Source: Alnus glutinosa
Taxonomy: Eukaryota > Streptophyta > Magnoliopsida > Fagales > Betulaceae
Length of the DNA: 64,000 bases
Direction of reading: 5' to 3'
Assembly: GCF_958979055.1 (NCBI RefSeq)
Contig: NC_084891.1
Coordinates: forward strand, 29,198,001-29,262,000
The position numbers were made by a program, and so were the translations under genes. This document shows, piece after piece, positions 1-11,600 of this stretch. Under the pieces are notes generated by a model that saw only the letters and a list, made by a program, of their open reading frames with translations, did not search any database and was not told the origin of the DNA. Within the stretch, counting starts at the first letter, position 1. Each line of letters begins with the position of its first letter.

Positions 1-335
1 CCTCATATTTGAGGGGGAATTTTTTTTTTTTTTCTTTTAAGCGGTAATAAAAAGTGTTTGACGTAATATAAAATAGAAATTTTTTTTATTATAATAAAAT
101 TTTTATTTAAATAATAATAAAAAATTATTGATATGATATAAAAAAAAAAAAATTAAAATGTTTTAAAGTTGATTTTTTTATTTTTTATTTTTTTTATTGG
201 GGACAACAACTGACGGTAAATAATCTTCCTTAAAAATAGTGATAAATTGAGTAACAAAATAAAAGAGAATTGAAATCAAAATTCAACGGAGGATAGAACT
301 ACAACTGTAAACTTTTTCTTTTCTGGGCAAATAAT

Positions 336-542
336 ATGGCTTCAATGCATAGTTATGAGTGTTGGTTTTTGGTGATGACAAGTGAGCACCTGGTAAAAAC
401 TCTTGCTCAAGGGAGGAGTTTAGTTGATATGGTAATGGACTCACACGAAAGTGAAAAAGAATTGAGTTCCATGTTAGAAAAATGTTGTAGGACTAAATGG
501 TTCATACGATCGATACAATTAACTGCATACCAATTCCCTTAA
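336..542 (+). CDS. Small ORF of unknown function (68 codons)
   Basis: An uninterrupted 68-codon frame starts MASMHSYECW and ends QLTAYQFP. I recognise no domain. It is mildly acidic in the middle (residues around HESEKELSSMLEK) and has no signal peptide or membrane segment. The copy at 37565-37771 encodes the identical protein, but the whole duplication is about 99% identical, so this is weak evidence for selection. It could be an exon fragment or a chance frame. Confidence 0.15.
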   Translation: MASMHSYECWFLVMTSEHLVKTLAQGRSLVDMVMDSHESEKELSSMLEKCCRTKWFIRSIQLTAYQFP

Positions 543-2262
543 TTTATTTATTTATTGAGTTAAGTTGTTCCTAATATATCCTCTTATTATCTTTTTGAAA
601 GAATTATTCAAGAAACTAATCTCCCTAGCTAACGGGAATTGGGCTAGGGAGTAGTGATCATGGACGCAAGGGTGGTTGGACTAGGGCTTGGGGGTGGGTG
701 TAAGCTAGGGTTAATACGTTGGGAGTTTGAACAAACGCCAGTGAGGGGATCGAGGTGGAGGGTGGTCAATCTTCAAATGAGAGGGGGACACTAGGGTAGA
801 TATTGATTTCGGACTTTGATTGAATAGGAATAAATTTGTTGGGGGAGAGTGGAAAAAGGCAGATTAATGGAGGAATTCTGATAGTATCATTAATGGTGTT
901 GGAAAATTAGGAGAATTGTAATAAAATGGCAGATTCGAGGTGTCACCCTTTAGAAGATAAAAGTAATAAATGCCAGAAAGATAACCCTAACAACTTTGAG
1001 GCTTTATATTTATAGCCCCTTACAATTAAGCCACTAAGACATAGATAATAAAAGGCCCACATAAGGCCCTATCAAGCTAGCCTTTATTTACTAAGTTAAG
1101 TGGCCCAAATACACTCTCTTTGACGCACCGATTTAGATCGCACTAGTGACTCCAACTGGAACACATCTCACCAGCTACTCATCTTCCTCAGCCATGTGTC
1201 TCTTGCAACTCCACTTATTCTTCAAACTTCTTCTGAACTCTTCATTTCTTCAAGACTCCAACTTTACCCTTCTTCCTCTCCCAGCACTGTGACAGAGAGA
1301 AAGGGTCCCGTTCTAGAGAGGGAGAGTTTGAGAAAGAAACTGGGTGTTCTGGGCGTTGGGGGGGAGGGGGGGGGGGGGAGCGTCCTCGCCTCCCTCTTCC
1401 CGGTGGTGTTTCCCTCCTCGCCCTTCTAGGGTTAGGGATGTTTTTGTCCCTCCTTGATTAGATCAAGTGGAGTTTAGGTGTCTCATAGCCATTAGAGTTG
1501 TGGAGTTTTGTTCCCCTCGGGTTAGATCTGGTGATGGTTGATGTTCCTTGGCAAAAGATTTCACAAAATTTGAGTTGGGGAGCAACTTTTTGGTGTGTCT
1601 CCGGCTCTCCAACCCAAAGCTGAAATCTTGAATTTAAACATTGTTTCCGTCAAATATTCACCTTCCATTTTAATTAAATATTTCACATGTTGGACATCAC
1701 CTAATAAAAAATGACTTTGATCCTACAAGTGTGGGCCAATGTTAAAGTAAGTGATTAAATTGTAGAAAATGTTTTGTTTGAGTGTATATTTTTAGAAAAT
1801 GGTGCTTAAAAACGAAGAAAAATTTACGTTTGTAATTGTAGGTAAGAAAGTGTATGTGTTTTTAAAAACACATATTTTGAAAACGCTATTTTTTAAATCG
1901 CATGTTTTGAAACCATAAAACCAAATGGATCCTTATTTTCCTTGATGAGTTAGTTATCAAAATAGAAAACACTTACAGTACTACAACTTTTATTACAATT
2001 CTCTTATAAACTTACGAGGTTGTATATTAATGGTAAAAAAATCAAGCAACAAAATTTGACGAGTAAATTTAATTATTAAGTGCTACTAGGAATATTACAT
2101 CTTTTATTACTAATTGTTTTTTACAGGTTATGTGGCAGTGGTTAAATGATTAAACAGAAAACATGACTTACTATTTAAAGAAATAAGTGGTTGACTTGTC
2201 AACCTCAATCTCTTATTTATTTTACCAATTATGGACTACCTCATCAGTTAATATGAAACTTA
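543..2262. other. Non-coding stretch with possible LTR-like remnant on the minus strand
   Basis: No convincing gene is visible. Read on the minus strand, 1140-880 has a TATAAATATAAAG-type motif near 1003-1015, a GT-rich stretch, and then GATACTATCAGAATTCC near 875-892. The last resembles a decayed initiator tRNA-Met primer site, so a degraded copia-like LTR is possible. A G-run of about 20 bases lies near 1358-1379 and differs in length from copy B. The stretch 1745-1930 is rich in runs of T and A flanking short TTTTAAAAACACA-type inverted motifs. None of this defines an element boundary. Confidence 0.3.
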
Positions 2263-2509
2263 AGCTTCGTTTGGTTTGCGGAATAAGTCCTTAGAATTGA
2301 ATGATTATTCTATTGAATTAGCTATTCATTTATTTGGTAGGGACTTATTCCTTAGAATAACTATTCTATGGGAATAACTATTCCCTTAAGAAGAGGAATA
2401 AGAATAGCTATTCCTTTCATCTTTTTAAAGGAATAGCTATTCATGAGGAAATAAACAACCTTTTCAAAAAAAAAAAACCATATTTTTCTTTAATTTTTCA
2501 AAACTAAAC

Positions 2510-2551
<42 letters not shown>

Positions 2552-2883
2552 TTAATTAAAAATTAAAGAATTTTTTTTTTTTTTTAAAAAAAAACAAATA
2601 ATTTAGATCAGATTTGTGGGTGGCCGCCCACCCACAAATCTAAGATCCAACATTTCTTTATTTTATTTTATTCTTTTTAAGATTAGAGTTTTTTTTTTTT
2701 TTTAAAAAAAAAGAAAGAAATTATGTACATTTTTTAGTAATTTTGGGTCAATTCCAATTGCGGTATATGTGTTGTCATCAAAGTAAGGAATTGAAATAAT
2801 TATTCTGTTTCATTCTTCCTCATTCCTAGTAATAACTATTCATTTTTTTAATGGAATACCCATTTCATGAACCAAACGATGCC
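2263..2883. mobile_element. Tourist-like (PIF/Harbinger-type) MITE, copy A
   Basis: The termini are imperfect inverted repeats: AGCTTCGTTTGGTT at the left and, reading inward from the right, GGCATCGTTTGGTT. A 3-bp TTA flanks both ends (2260-2262 and 2884-2886), as expected for PIF/Harbinger-type MITEs. The interior is AT-rich with repeated GGAATAACTATTC motifs, a TAA microsatellite at about 2511-2549, and a hairpin of two 13-bp arms (GATTTGTGGGTGG and its complement) around 2610-2640. It has no coding capacity. Family assignment rests on the TSD and TIR form only. Confidence 0.7.
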
Positions 2884-3029
2884 TTAATTAGTGATTAACA
2901 TGATATGTAAAATATGGACTACCACATCAGTTTGTAAGGAATTTGTAGTAAAAAGTGTAATACCCTAAATAACACTATCATCAAAGTCAAAGATTTTGGA
3001 ATTCACAGTGTATATTCCTATTGTGTTTT

Positions 3030-3061
<32 letters not shown>

Positions 3062-3105
3062 TGTTTTTATTATTTTATTATTATTTTTTTATATATAATT
3101 TTGAT

Positions 3106-3412
3106 GAGTAATGATTCACTACCACCCATAGATACCAGTACTTTTCACCACCTTGTCTATGTGGTAAGGTAATTCCCCACGTTATTTTATTGAGGGGTGA
3201 TTGGTGTACAACAGTTGTGCAACTATTGTACACCACTCTAGAGACATGGGATGAGACCCACCCCATGTCTCTAAGACATTGCACAACAGTTGTGCAACTG
3301 TTTTTTTCCTATTTTATTTTTAAAACTCAAAAGGTAGTGGGGAGCCACTTTGCCACATAGGCAAGATGGTGATCGAAAAGAGATATCTATGAGCGGTGAT
3401 GAATCATTACTC
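3106..3412. mobile_element. Mutator-type MITE with 9-bp target duplication, copy A
   Basis: The 307-bp element begins GAGTAATGATTC and ends with its complement GAATCATTACTC; the similarity extends inward about 30 bp with a few mismatches. It is flanked by AATTTTGAT at 3097-3105 and 3413-3421, a 9-bp target duplication as made by Mutator-like transposases. A paralogous unit at 15995-16003 carries a single AATTTTGAT with matching flanks and no insert, which is a natural empty site. The interior holds further palindromes around ACAACAGTTGTGC. No protein is encoded. Confidence 0.88.
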
Positions 3413-3583
3413 AATTTTGATATAAATCATTGCTGATTCACAAGTTTGTGAAATCGATCAAAGTGCAATGTTGCATGCCTTTTTATTCATAATACGTTGC
3501 CTTAAATAGGCTTATGTATAAAAGACTACAAATTCCTACCCAATAACAATTACGTGCATATATCTTTAGGATGACGAAAGATA

Positions 3584-4596
3584 TTATTAAGAAGGGAAAA
3601 ATACACATATTCTCCTCAAACTATCACTCAATTATTAATGTCTTCCTCAAACTACCAACTGTGTCAATATTCCTCTCAAACTACGAAAAAAATGTCAATG
3701 TCCCTCCTAAGACCAATAAAAAGACAAAAATGACCATATTTTTTTTAATAACACAAAAATGTCCTTATAAATTCGAGAAGAAAAAAAAGAAGAAGAAAAA
3801 CTTTTTTTTAAAAAAAAGGACAAATATATTTTTTTTTTTAAAAAAAAACGAAAAATAACTATTTTTTTAATAAAAAAACAAGGCAAAAAAAATAACTGAA
3901 AATTGTAAAACAAACGGAAAAAAAAAAAAAAAAAAAAAAACCAATTTTTATTTTATTTATTTTTTTTGTATAAATTTTTGTTATTTTATATATTTTTAGA
4001 TTTTTATTTTATTTTAATAATTTCATGAATGATATTTTTGTCATTAGGGGGACACAACATAGGCCACTGTCAATGTCCACTTCAAACTATTATCTCATCT
4101 TCATTATCCACTCAAAACTATATAATATACTCTCCAAAATTCAAAAATTTGTCACTGTCTCTCTAAAAAATTTTGTATATTTAGTTTTTAATATATATTT
4201 TTTAAAATTTTTAGTTTAAATATTATATATATTGTATATATTTTTTTTTATTATAGGTGACATGTACATGTTTTAATTTCATTGGATCTAATGTGACATT
4301 ATAAGAATTCATCAAGTTTTTTGACAGAATGTGATAGTAGAGATTAATTTGTTATTTTTGATAGCACAAGAAACTCTTAGAACATTTTAAAATCACATGG
4401 ACCTGACTTTTCATTTTTCCCTATGCGATATACAAGAAATATGCAGAGTCACTTTGCTAGTGTTTATATGTCATAGGGGCATTACAATACTGCATAAAGG
4501 AAAAATGAAAATTAAACATTTAGATAATATTGTTCTAACACTTGAACAGATTTGTTGATCAACATGCATGATCAAGCCTACATCGCAATATATTTT
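3584..4596. repeat. Repeated 3'-flank module beside BAHD1, copy A
   Basis: An AT-rich non-coding stretch starts near AAGAAGGGAAAAATAC. It is rich in phrases such as TGTCAATGTCC and CCTCAAACTA and in long A or T runs. The same module lies downstream of BAHD3 (33387-34328, where a SINE interrupts it), in truncated form at 36150-36330, and in copy B at 40825-41844. It therefore moved with the acyltransferase units or is an older dispersed repeat. No terminal repeats could be delimited. Confidence 0.6.
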
Positions 4597-6413
4597 CTAG
4601 TTTATGGGACTAGGATCCATGGAAGCGAAAGCAAAAAGTTCCTTGTCTTGTCTTAATACAACCGTATATATCTTCTTTATCTAACAACACCCACGCATCT
4701 ATTCCATCGCCGGATCTTGTGTCCATTAGCAGGACCACATTTGAGAACATGTCCTCCGAATTACGGCTCGAACCAAGACAACTTACCCAAGTCGGCTTTC
4801 CCCACCCAAAATCAATGTCATAGAGACCAAAGTTACACCAACTCGTAAACGCAATGTAATTCATTCCACTAGAACTTGCCACACTTGTGCATGCCTCAAC
4901 CATTTCCTTCACAAGCTCACGGTGCTTGGTAAGCCCCCCATCACCTTGTAGGCTTTTCACAAAATCACCATCAATTTTTGTTATTGCTTCTCTCAGCTTA
5001 CAAACCGTGTCCGACAACTTTATCTCCTCGACCGTGCATGATGCCAATGCTGGCCAAACTAATTAATTTCCCATTGAAGATTCTGCGAATGGTGGAATTG
5101 CTCTTCGACGGAAATTCACCGCATGGATGATAAAAGTTGGCATATAGATACCAGAAGTGGCCTTGAAAGCAACCATCATGCATTTCCAAAGCAGGGCCGA
5201 GACAACCTCAACTCTTGTTGGGTTTTGTACGCTTGGGCTTGTTGCTTTGGCCTTGAGTGATGCAATGGCCGAGGCATCAAACACAACTCTCCTTGTAATT
5301 AACCTGCCTGATTTGAAGAAGGGATTGAACAAAGCGGTGCAAGGCTCTTCTTTAGAGTATGCATCGTTTTGAACAAAAATTGATTGGGTGTCAAAAGTAG
5401 GACATAATACAGCTTCACGGGCCTTGTGAGCCGTGGTAGCCCAACCTTTGAGAAAGACACTAATGGCAGTTCCATCAGCGAACATGTGGGAAACAAGGAC
5501 ACCAATGGCAATACCGCCACATGTAAAGGCGCTCGCTTGTATCATAGCAACATGATCTCCCGCGGTTAGCTCTTTCCCAAGGGCCTCTCCGCGAAGAAAT
5601 CTGTAGAATAAAGCAGTGTTGGGTTGGTTGTGGCATTCAACAAGATGACAGTTTACACTGGCCTCTGCATAGTAAACTCCCTCGTCATTACAATCGATGG
5701 AGTGTTAACCAAGATCCTACAGATACGAAGGTTGCAGACCATGCTGCACCCTTCCTTCCAAGGCAACCAACAGCTCACAGTATGCCTTACAGAGATCCCT
5801 CCAATCAAGCATTTGTCAAGGATATCACAGATCATGGAAAACCTTCCATACCTGCAGAGATGTCAACAATCAATGACTCATTAAGATCATCGCAAGTCAT
5901 GCAATCAAACCATATCAAGCAAGACCTCACTATTGGCAAGCAACCACACAAGGAAAGTATATACAGCAATCAATTATGCAGCAAAGGCAATTCGTATATT
6001 GCAGACACGCAGTCAATCCTCTAGATTAGTAAAGTTGCTATTCATTGTCATTTTCCATGTAAACTCAGTGTGTATATATAGACATGTAAACTACAAAGAA
6101 ATATAATTTGAGACTTTCATTCTCTTGTGCAATATTCTTTCATGGAGAGGGTACTGTCTTTGACTTTTCTAGCAAATGGGTAAAAACGACCTAAGGTTTC
6201 TGATAGGGATTGCTTTAGTAGTTGTGATCTTTGAGAGACGATATCATCAACAGAATGGTCCGTGCTTTGATTCATGGGTAGAAGAGGATTATGGGAACAT
6301 AGACGTTAGGAACGAACTGGTCCAAGAAGGAGTGCTTGTGGGTTTTCAGGTTAGTGGGCGTTGGAGAAGAGGGTTTGATGTATTCGATCTTCGAATATAA
6401 TTTCCACCTCCAT
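4597..6413 (-). pseudogene. BAHD acyltransferase pseudogene BAHD1, copy A (vinorine synthase-like)
   Basis: Read on the minus strand, the segment aligns along its length with intact BAHD3 at 34329. The start codon corresponds to 6413-6411 and the stop to 4599-4597. The catalytic HXXXD motif survives as HMFAD and the structural DFGWG motif is present. It is dead for several visible reasons: a frameshift soon after the N-terminal VPIILFYP stretch, a 440-bp solo LTR at 5703-6142 splitting the N-terminal third, an in-frame TAA from a 3-bp insertion near 5063, and an approximately 4-bp insertion near 4665 that shifts the last 20 or so residues. All are shared with copy B, so the gene died before the duplication. 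BAHD enzymes transfer acyl groups from acyl-CoA to alcohols or amines in the cytosol; no substrate can be inferred. Confidence 0.93.
5703..6142 (+). mobile_element. Solo LTR inside BAHD1, copy A
   Basis: A 440-bp block begins TGTTAACC and ends ATTCTTTCA, so it has TG..CA ends. It is flanked by a perfect 5-bp duplication TGGAG (5698-5702 and 6143-6147). BAHD3 lacks the block, which gives an empty-site comparison. A TATATATAG motif near 6070 is followed by a short tail, which fits the U3-R-U5 order on the plus strand. No internal domain or second LTR is present, so recombination between two LTRs probably removed the rest. It is present in copy B at 45004-45443. Confidence 0.85.
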
Positions 6414-7998
6414 TTCAGCCTTTCTACAGGGAGATTTAGGAAGCTCACTCTGGCTAAAAAGAGCAAGTTTTTCTCAAGCGGCGGAAGTAACCTCAAGATT
6501 CACAAAAAAGAGTTGAGGATTATTCAGTGATATTCGACAAGCATATATAACCTCCAAAACCCAAGTGGCAATTAACAAATTTAGAGATGTTATTTGCATA
6601 ATTCTTAAACAATATTTATACAACAATATTGATGTGCCTAATATTTTTTTTTTTTTAAAAAATAAAAAAAAAAAATACTGAACACAGTAACAATATTAAT
6701 GTTTATACAATTATTATGCAGCTAACATATATATCTCTCAAATTTAATATACACCGGCCAATTCGATTGAGCATGATGAAGTCAATTATGACGGTGTCAA
6801 GTCTATTAAAATATAATTAGAAAAAAAAAAGAAGAAAAAAAAATCTCTTAAAATATATATATGCGGATAACATCGATGTTATCATTTAAGCAGAGTGGGC
6901 AGATATATTACATCATTTGTATGATTTATTTATTTTTTTATACAATTAGTCATATGATTAAAATTTTCTTAAAACTTCCAAGCAGGGTATTGGAGGACGT
7001 CACTTTTGTTTTTACTTGTATACTTCAAACTTGACTTAATCCATTATGAAGTGTGCTACACGTAACACGTGCAAATGACCACATAAAAATAGCATGGTCT
7101 TTCTACCATTCAACTTCTACTACAATTATATGGTATTAGAGTTATTCTAAGGACACTAATGTCATATTTTTTTAAGATCATTTGCATGTAAGAAATGTGA
7201 ATTCACAATATTTCTCCAGTTCAATTGAGGGATCCATATATTGGTATTTATAACTACTATACAACCTTACAACTTTTACATCAATAATGAGAGGTTACAA
7301 CTATTCATCTCTTATCTAAATATACATATTCTAACATATGAATTAATGAGAGGTGAGATCTTTTCACCTTTCTAATTATTATCTTCAATTTTACAAATTT
7401 TATGAATGGTCTCTTCATTGTCTTCATTGGGATCGATGTTTGTCATTAACGTTGTGAGTTGTAAAATAATATAAAAATCACCGATGACGAGATTCTGTCA
7501 CTGACCAGCAGGATTCCGGCAATAAAGGCCAAAATCTAGACAGTTTCGTCGAAATTTGGGTTGGCCGAATTTCAGCGAAGGTGGCCAAAATCCTGCCGTA
7601 CTGGCAAGATCCCGGCCAGATGGCCGAAATCTAGGTTGACCAGATTTCAGCGAAGGTGACAGGAATCCGACGATAGTGACCGGACGTTGTCGGATTTCGG
7701 CACCGACCAAATTCTGGTGATGGTCGACTATTTGAACGTGAAGGTTGACTGCATCGTTTAAAAAATGGTTGAATGCGTCTGCCGTCTGGGGAAAATGATT
7801 TACGCTTTTAAAAAACGTAAATCATTTTCTGAAATTTACTAAGCATTTTTTGTTAAACGAAAATCATTTTTCGGTTTACTATTATTTTCATTCCCACCAA
7901 ATACCGAAAAATGCCAAAATCATTTTCCAGAAACCATTTTACGCCGAAGCAAACCGAGCATAGTTAAAACACGAAATATGAAAAAAGTTTAAAGTGGA
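6414..7998. other. Upstream flank of BAHD1 and non-coding repeat-rich spacer
   Basis: The first 350 bases match the upstream flank of BAHD3 (from 35694) and are the old promoter side of BAHD1. Beyond that the DNA is AT-rich with no gene. Between 7495 and 7730 there is a GC-richer patch with internal repetition (two phrases like ATTTCAGCGAAGGTG about 70 bases apart). An inverted repeat with 14-bp arms GAAAATGATTTACG and CGTAAATCATTTTC lies at 7791-7829, followed by further AAAATCATTTT motifs to 7960. These suggest a decayed DNA transposon, but no flanking duplication was found. Confidence 0.45.
7791..7829. repeat. Inverted repeat (14-bp arms)
   Basis: The arms are GAAAATGATTTACG at 7791-7804 and CGTAAATCATTTTC at 7816-7829, separated by 11 bases. 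The pair is conserved in copy B near 47092-47130. It is likely part of a decayed DNA element rather than a terminator, since no gene ends here. Confidence 0.6.
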
Positions 7999-8050
7999 TT
8001 TTTCCAACAAATTGGTAAAAGTGAGTTAAGGTTTCCGATAGGGATTGGTA
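7999..8050 (-). pseudogene. Relic of a further BAHD acyltransferase, copy A
   Basis: About 50 bases match the coding stretch around QSLSETLTHFYPFAGK of BAHD3 and BAHD2 on the minus strand (here read as QSLSETLTHFYQFVGK). Just to the right the sequence jumps to DNA that matches the 5' flank of BAHD2 (from 15403), beginning AATTAAAGTAGCAAGC. A deletion of roughly 250 bases therefore fused a piece of coding sequence to its own upstream flank. The copia element at 8160 later inserted into that flank. This is the trace of a further acyltransferase unit. Confidence 0.7.
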
Positions 8051-8159
8051 AAAGCCAAAATTAAAGTAGCAAGCTTTCCACAAGTAGCGCAAGTATCTAG
8101 CTATAGTAAGTAGCTTGTGCTTTTTACTACAACGGAAAAGACTAAACAAAGGAGGTAAG

Positions 8160-8504
8160 TGTAAACAATACCAATGTCATCCCAACAGGTCCAGATACAT
8201 CTGAATGTGAAGACTCCTTTCTAGTACGGAATACTAGTCAGCATCCAACTACTTCAACAAACTCGGATACAAGACTCCTAGCTAATAGATAATACCTTTA
8301 GATAGGATTCTGTAAATTCAAATATAGAGATATTTGAATTCTGTTTTCAATCCAAATATCTAGATAGGATTATCTTTAGATAAGTTTTAGGTTTGTAATT
8401 CAAACTCTAGATAGATTGTAACTGATCCAAAGATCATGTAATCTCTTCTTCTATTTATGCTTTACTAAACATCAATAGAAAGTATTGAACTTCAAATTCT
8501 ATTA
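8160..8504 (+). repeat. 5' LTR of copia element, copy A
   Basis: This 345-bp LTR starts TGTAAACAATACC and ends AAATTCTATTA. It is immediately followed by the primer-binding site. A TTTATGCTTTACT stretch precedes the end, and the 3' LTR has TTTATACTTTACT at the same place. Confidence 0.95.
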
Positions 8505-8604
8505 TGGTATCAGAATTCTAAATTGCTCACACAGATTTTTTTTCGATCTCTTCTACGTTTCTTTTTTTTTTTTTTCTTTTTTTCCGCTTCTATCATTTTT
8601 CTCA

Positions 8605-11600
8605 ATGGCATCCAGCCCTGTTGTCCCATTCATTCTGCCTAATATTGGCCAACTTATGACCTTCAAATTAGAAGGACCTAACTACATCACGTGGTCCAAC
8701 CAAGTTATCCCTATTTTGAAGACCAACGACTTGATGGGTTTCGTGGATGGTTTTGAACTGTGCCCTCTCAAGTACGTTCTGGATGACCAGGGGAAAGCTA
8801 CTGCTACTCTGAATCCAGTATTCCTACTTTGAAATAAGAAAGACCAATTTGTTCTTTCTTGGCTTAATGCCACTCTCAAGGAGAAGGTAATGTCAACCAC
8901 CTTTGGTGTCACCAGCGCTCAACAAGCCTGGGATTCCCTCTCCAGCCGCTTTGCCTCCCATTCCAAGACCCATATTTCTCATCTTCAGCACCAACTACAG
9001 AGTCTGCATCAAGGTTCAAAAGGGTGTATTGATTATATTGAAACTGCTAAGCAATTTTCTGCTCAGTTTGCTGCAGTGGGTCAACCAGTTACTGATGATG
9101 CTCTTATTGGTTATGTAATTGGTGGACTTCACCCTTCATTTAATCCTGTTGTCACATCCTTGTCTATGGCTTCCCGTTATAAATCCCTTACAATCATTGA
9201 GTTTCAGGATGAATTGCTCTCTTATGAGCTTCTATTGGATAGTCAAACAGCTTCCAATACTGCAGACAGTCATCAGTTTGCCATGTTCTCCTCCAAGCCC
9301 AATGCCTACACTCAAAACCATAAATCTAAACCCTCTGGTAAGCGTTGGAATGGTCCTAAACCCAACTCTTCTTCACCAATTCACCAAAATATCAGTCTAC
9401 CCCATCTACTATCCCTGCTAGACCCGCATGTCAGATTTGTGGGAAGTTGAGTCACAAAGCGTTGGATTGCTTTCATAGGATGGATCATGCCTTCCAAGGC
9501 CGTCACCCTCCTGCTCAACTCTCTGCCATGGTAGCTAACTCCAACCAAGATGCTGATAATGGTCCCTAGTATGCTGACAGTGCTGCAAATCAACACATCA
9601 CTGCCAATCTTGAGAATCTCTCCTTGCAGCAGCCATACTCGGGTTCTGAAGATGTAGCCGTGGGGAATGGCACAGGTTTGCACATTCAAAACACTGGTTC
9701 TATGAGTTTTCATACTCCTCAATCCTCCTTTCATTTGTCTAATGTTTTACATTGTCCTCAAGCTTATGCTAATCTCCTTTTCATCAATCAAATTTGCCGA
9801 GATAATAACTGTTTTTTTTTTCTTCTCAATGGTTCTCATTACTTTGCTAAGGACAACCTCATGGGAATCACTCTACTGGAAGGTCGGAGTGAAGGTGGTC
9901 TCTACCCTCTTCATTTGCAGTCCTTTTCGGTCAATAAGCAGCGTGCCTTGACTGCTTTCTTAGGTGTCAAGACTTTTGCAGCTGTGTGGCATTCTCATCT
10001 AGGCCATGCCTCTCAGCAAGCTGTTTCTCAAGTATTACAGCAATTTTCCCTTCCGGTTAGTGGTGTCAAGAACTTGAATGGTATCTGCAAACCTTGTCAA
10101 CTTGGCAAAAGCAAGCAGCTTCCATTTCAATCTTCTCCTCGTGTCTTTTTGTGTCCTTTAGATCTCATCCATTCGGATGTTTGATCATGCTCTACAAAGT
10201 CATTAGGTGGTTGTTCGTACTATGTTTTGTTTATCGATGATTTTTCCAGATTTACCTAGTTGCATCCCATTCATAATAAATCGGATGTTTTCACTGTTTT
10301 TGTCCAATTTAAGTCTCTTATTGAAATTCAGTTCTCTTCTTCCATTAAACAATTTCAATGTGATGGTGCTGGTGAATTTATGTCTAATCAATTTAAGAAT
10401 TTTTTGGTCTCTCATGGCATACTTCACTGTGTATCTTCCCCTTACACACCACAACAAAATGGTGTGGCCGAGTGCAAGCATCGTCATATCATGGAAATGG
10501 AATTGTCCTTGCTTGCTCAATCTCATCTCTCCACTTTATTTTGGGTTGATGCTTTTATCACATCTGTTTTTATAATCAACTGTCTTCCTTCTTCGGTTCT
10601 AGAAAATGTTTCCCCATTTTTTAAACTCTTTAACAAAGGTCCTGATTATTCCCTGTTTCGTTCCTTTGGGTGTTCGTGTTTTCCACTTTTACGTCCTTAC
10701 TCCAATCATAAATTAATGTTTAGGAGTAAACACTACATTTTTCTAGGATATAGCTCTAATCAACGTGGTTATCGCTGTCTAGATCCGGTTTCTCGTAAGG
10801 TGTATGTGTCAAGGCACGTTGTATTTGACGAATCACGATTTCCTGCTAAATAGGGTGTTTTATCATCCCTTGTGTTCCCTTTCCTGCTCTCCCTAGCTTT
10901 ACATCCCCTACTTCACTACAGATCTCCAATATTTCAAGTGCTGATTCTCTGTCTAGTACTTCTGTTCCTCTTGCAGTTTAGCTACAAAACTCTCCTCTAC
11001 CGAGTGCTTCTCCTACACTGGACAATTCACCACTTCTTGGTTCTATTGCTCCGATCAATCCTCCAATTCTTGATTCTTCTTCAGCCCTTATTCCTTCTCA
11101 TCCTATGGCCACACGTTCCAAAACAGGAACTTTGCGGTCTCGTTCATTCCCGGATTACACAACTTTTCTCTCCACCAAGCATCCCTTATGTGCTCTTTCC
11201 AGTGTGTCAATTCCCCTTGAACCTACATGCTATACACAAGCTGAGAAGTCTCCTGAATGGCGTGCTGCTATGGGTGATGAATTTGATGCCTTACTTGCTA
11301 ATAAAACGTAGTCTCTATGTCCTCGTCCTTCTCAGCACAACATCATTCAGAATAAATGGGTTTACAAGATCAAGCAGAAACAAGATCAAGCAGAAACAAG
11401 ATCAAGAATAAATGATAGGTATAAGGCACGGTTGGTTGCTAAGGGGTTTGATCAAGAAAGTGGGGTAGATTTTACAGAAACTTTTAGTCCGGTTGTTAAA
11501 ACTTCTACAATCCGGGTTATTTTGGCTCTTGCAGTTCAGTTTAATTGGACTATTCGCCAATTAGACGTGTCTAATACGTTTCTACATGGCTATTTGATGG

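Noticed and set aside
1196..1429. Small plus-strand protein-coding gene
   Set aside because: Its C-terminus changes completely in copy B because of a G-run length difference, so the frame is not conserved.
4998..5189. Minus-strand frame MEMHDGCFQGHFWY and its equivalents at 42246 and 34726
   Set aside because: It is the BAHD sequence read in a wrong frame.
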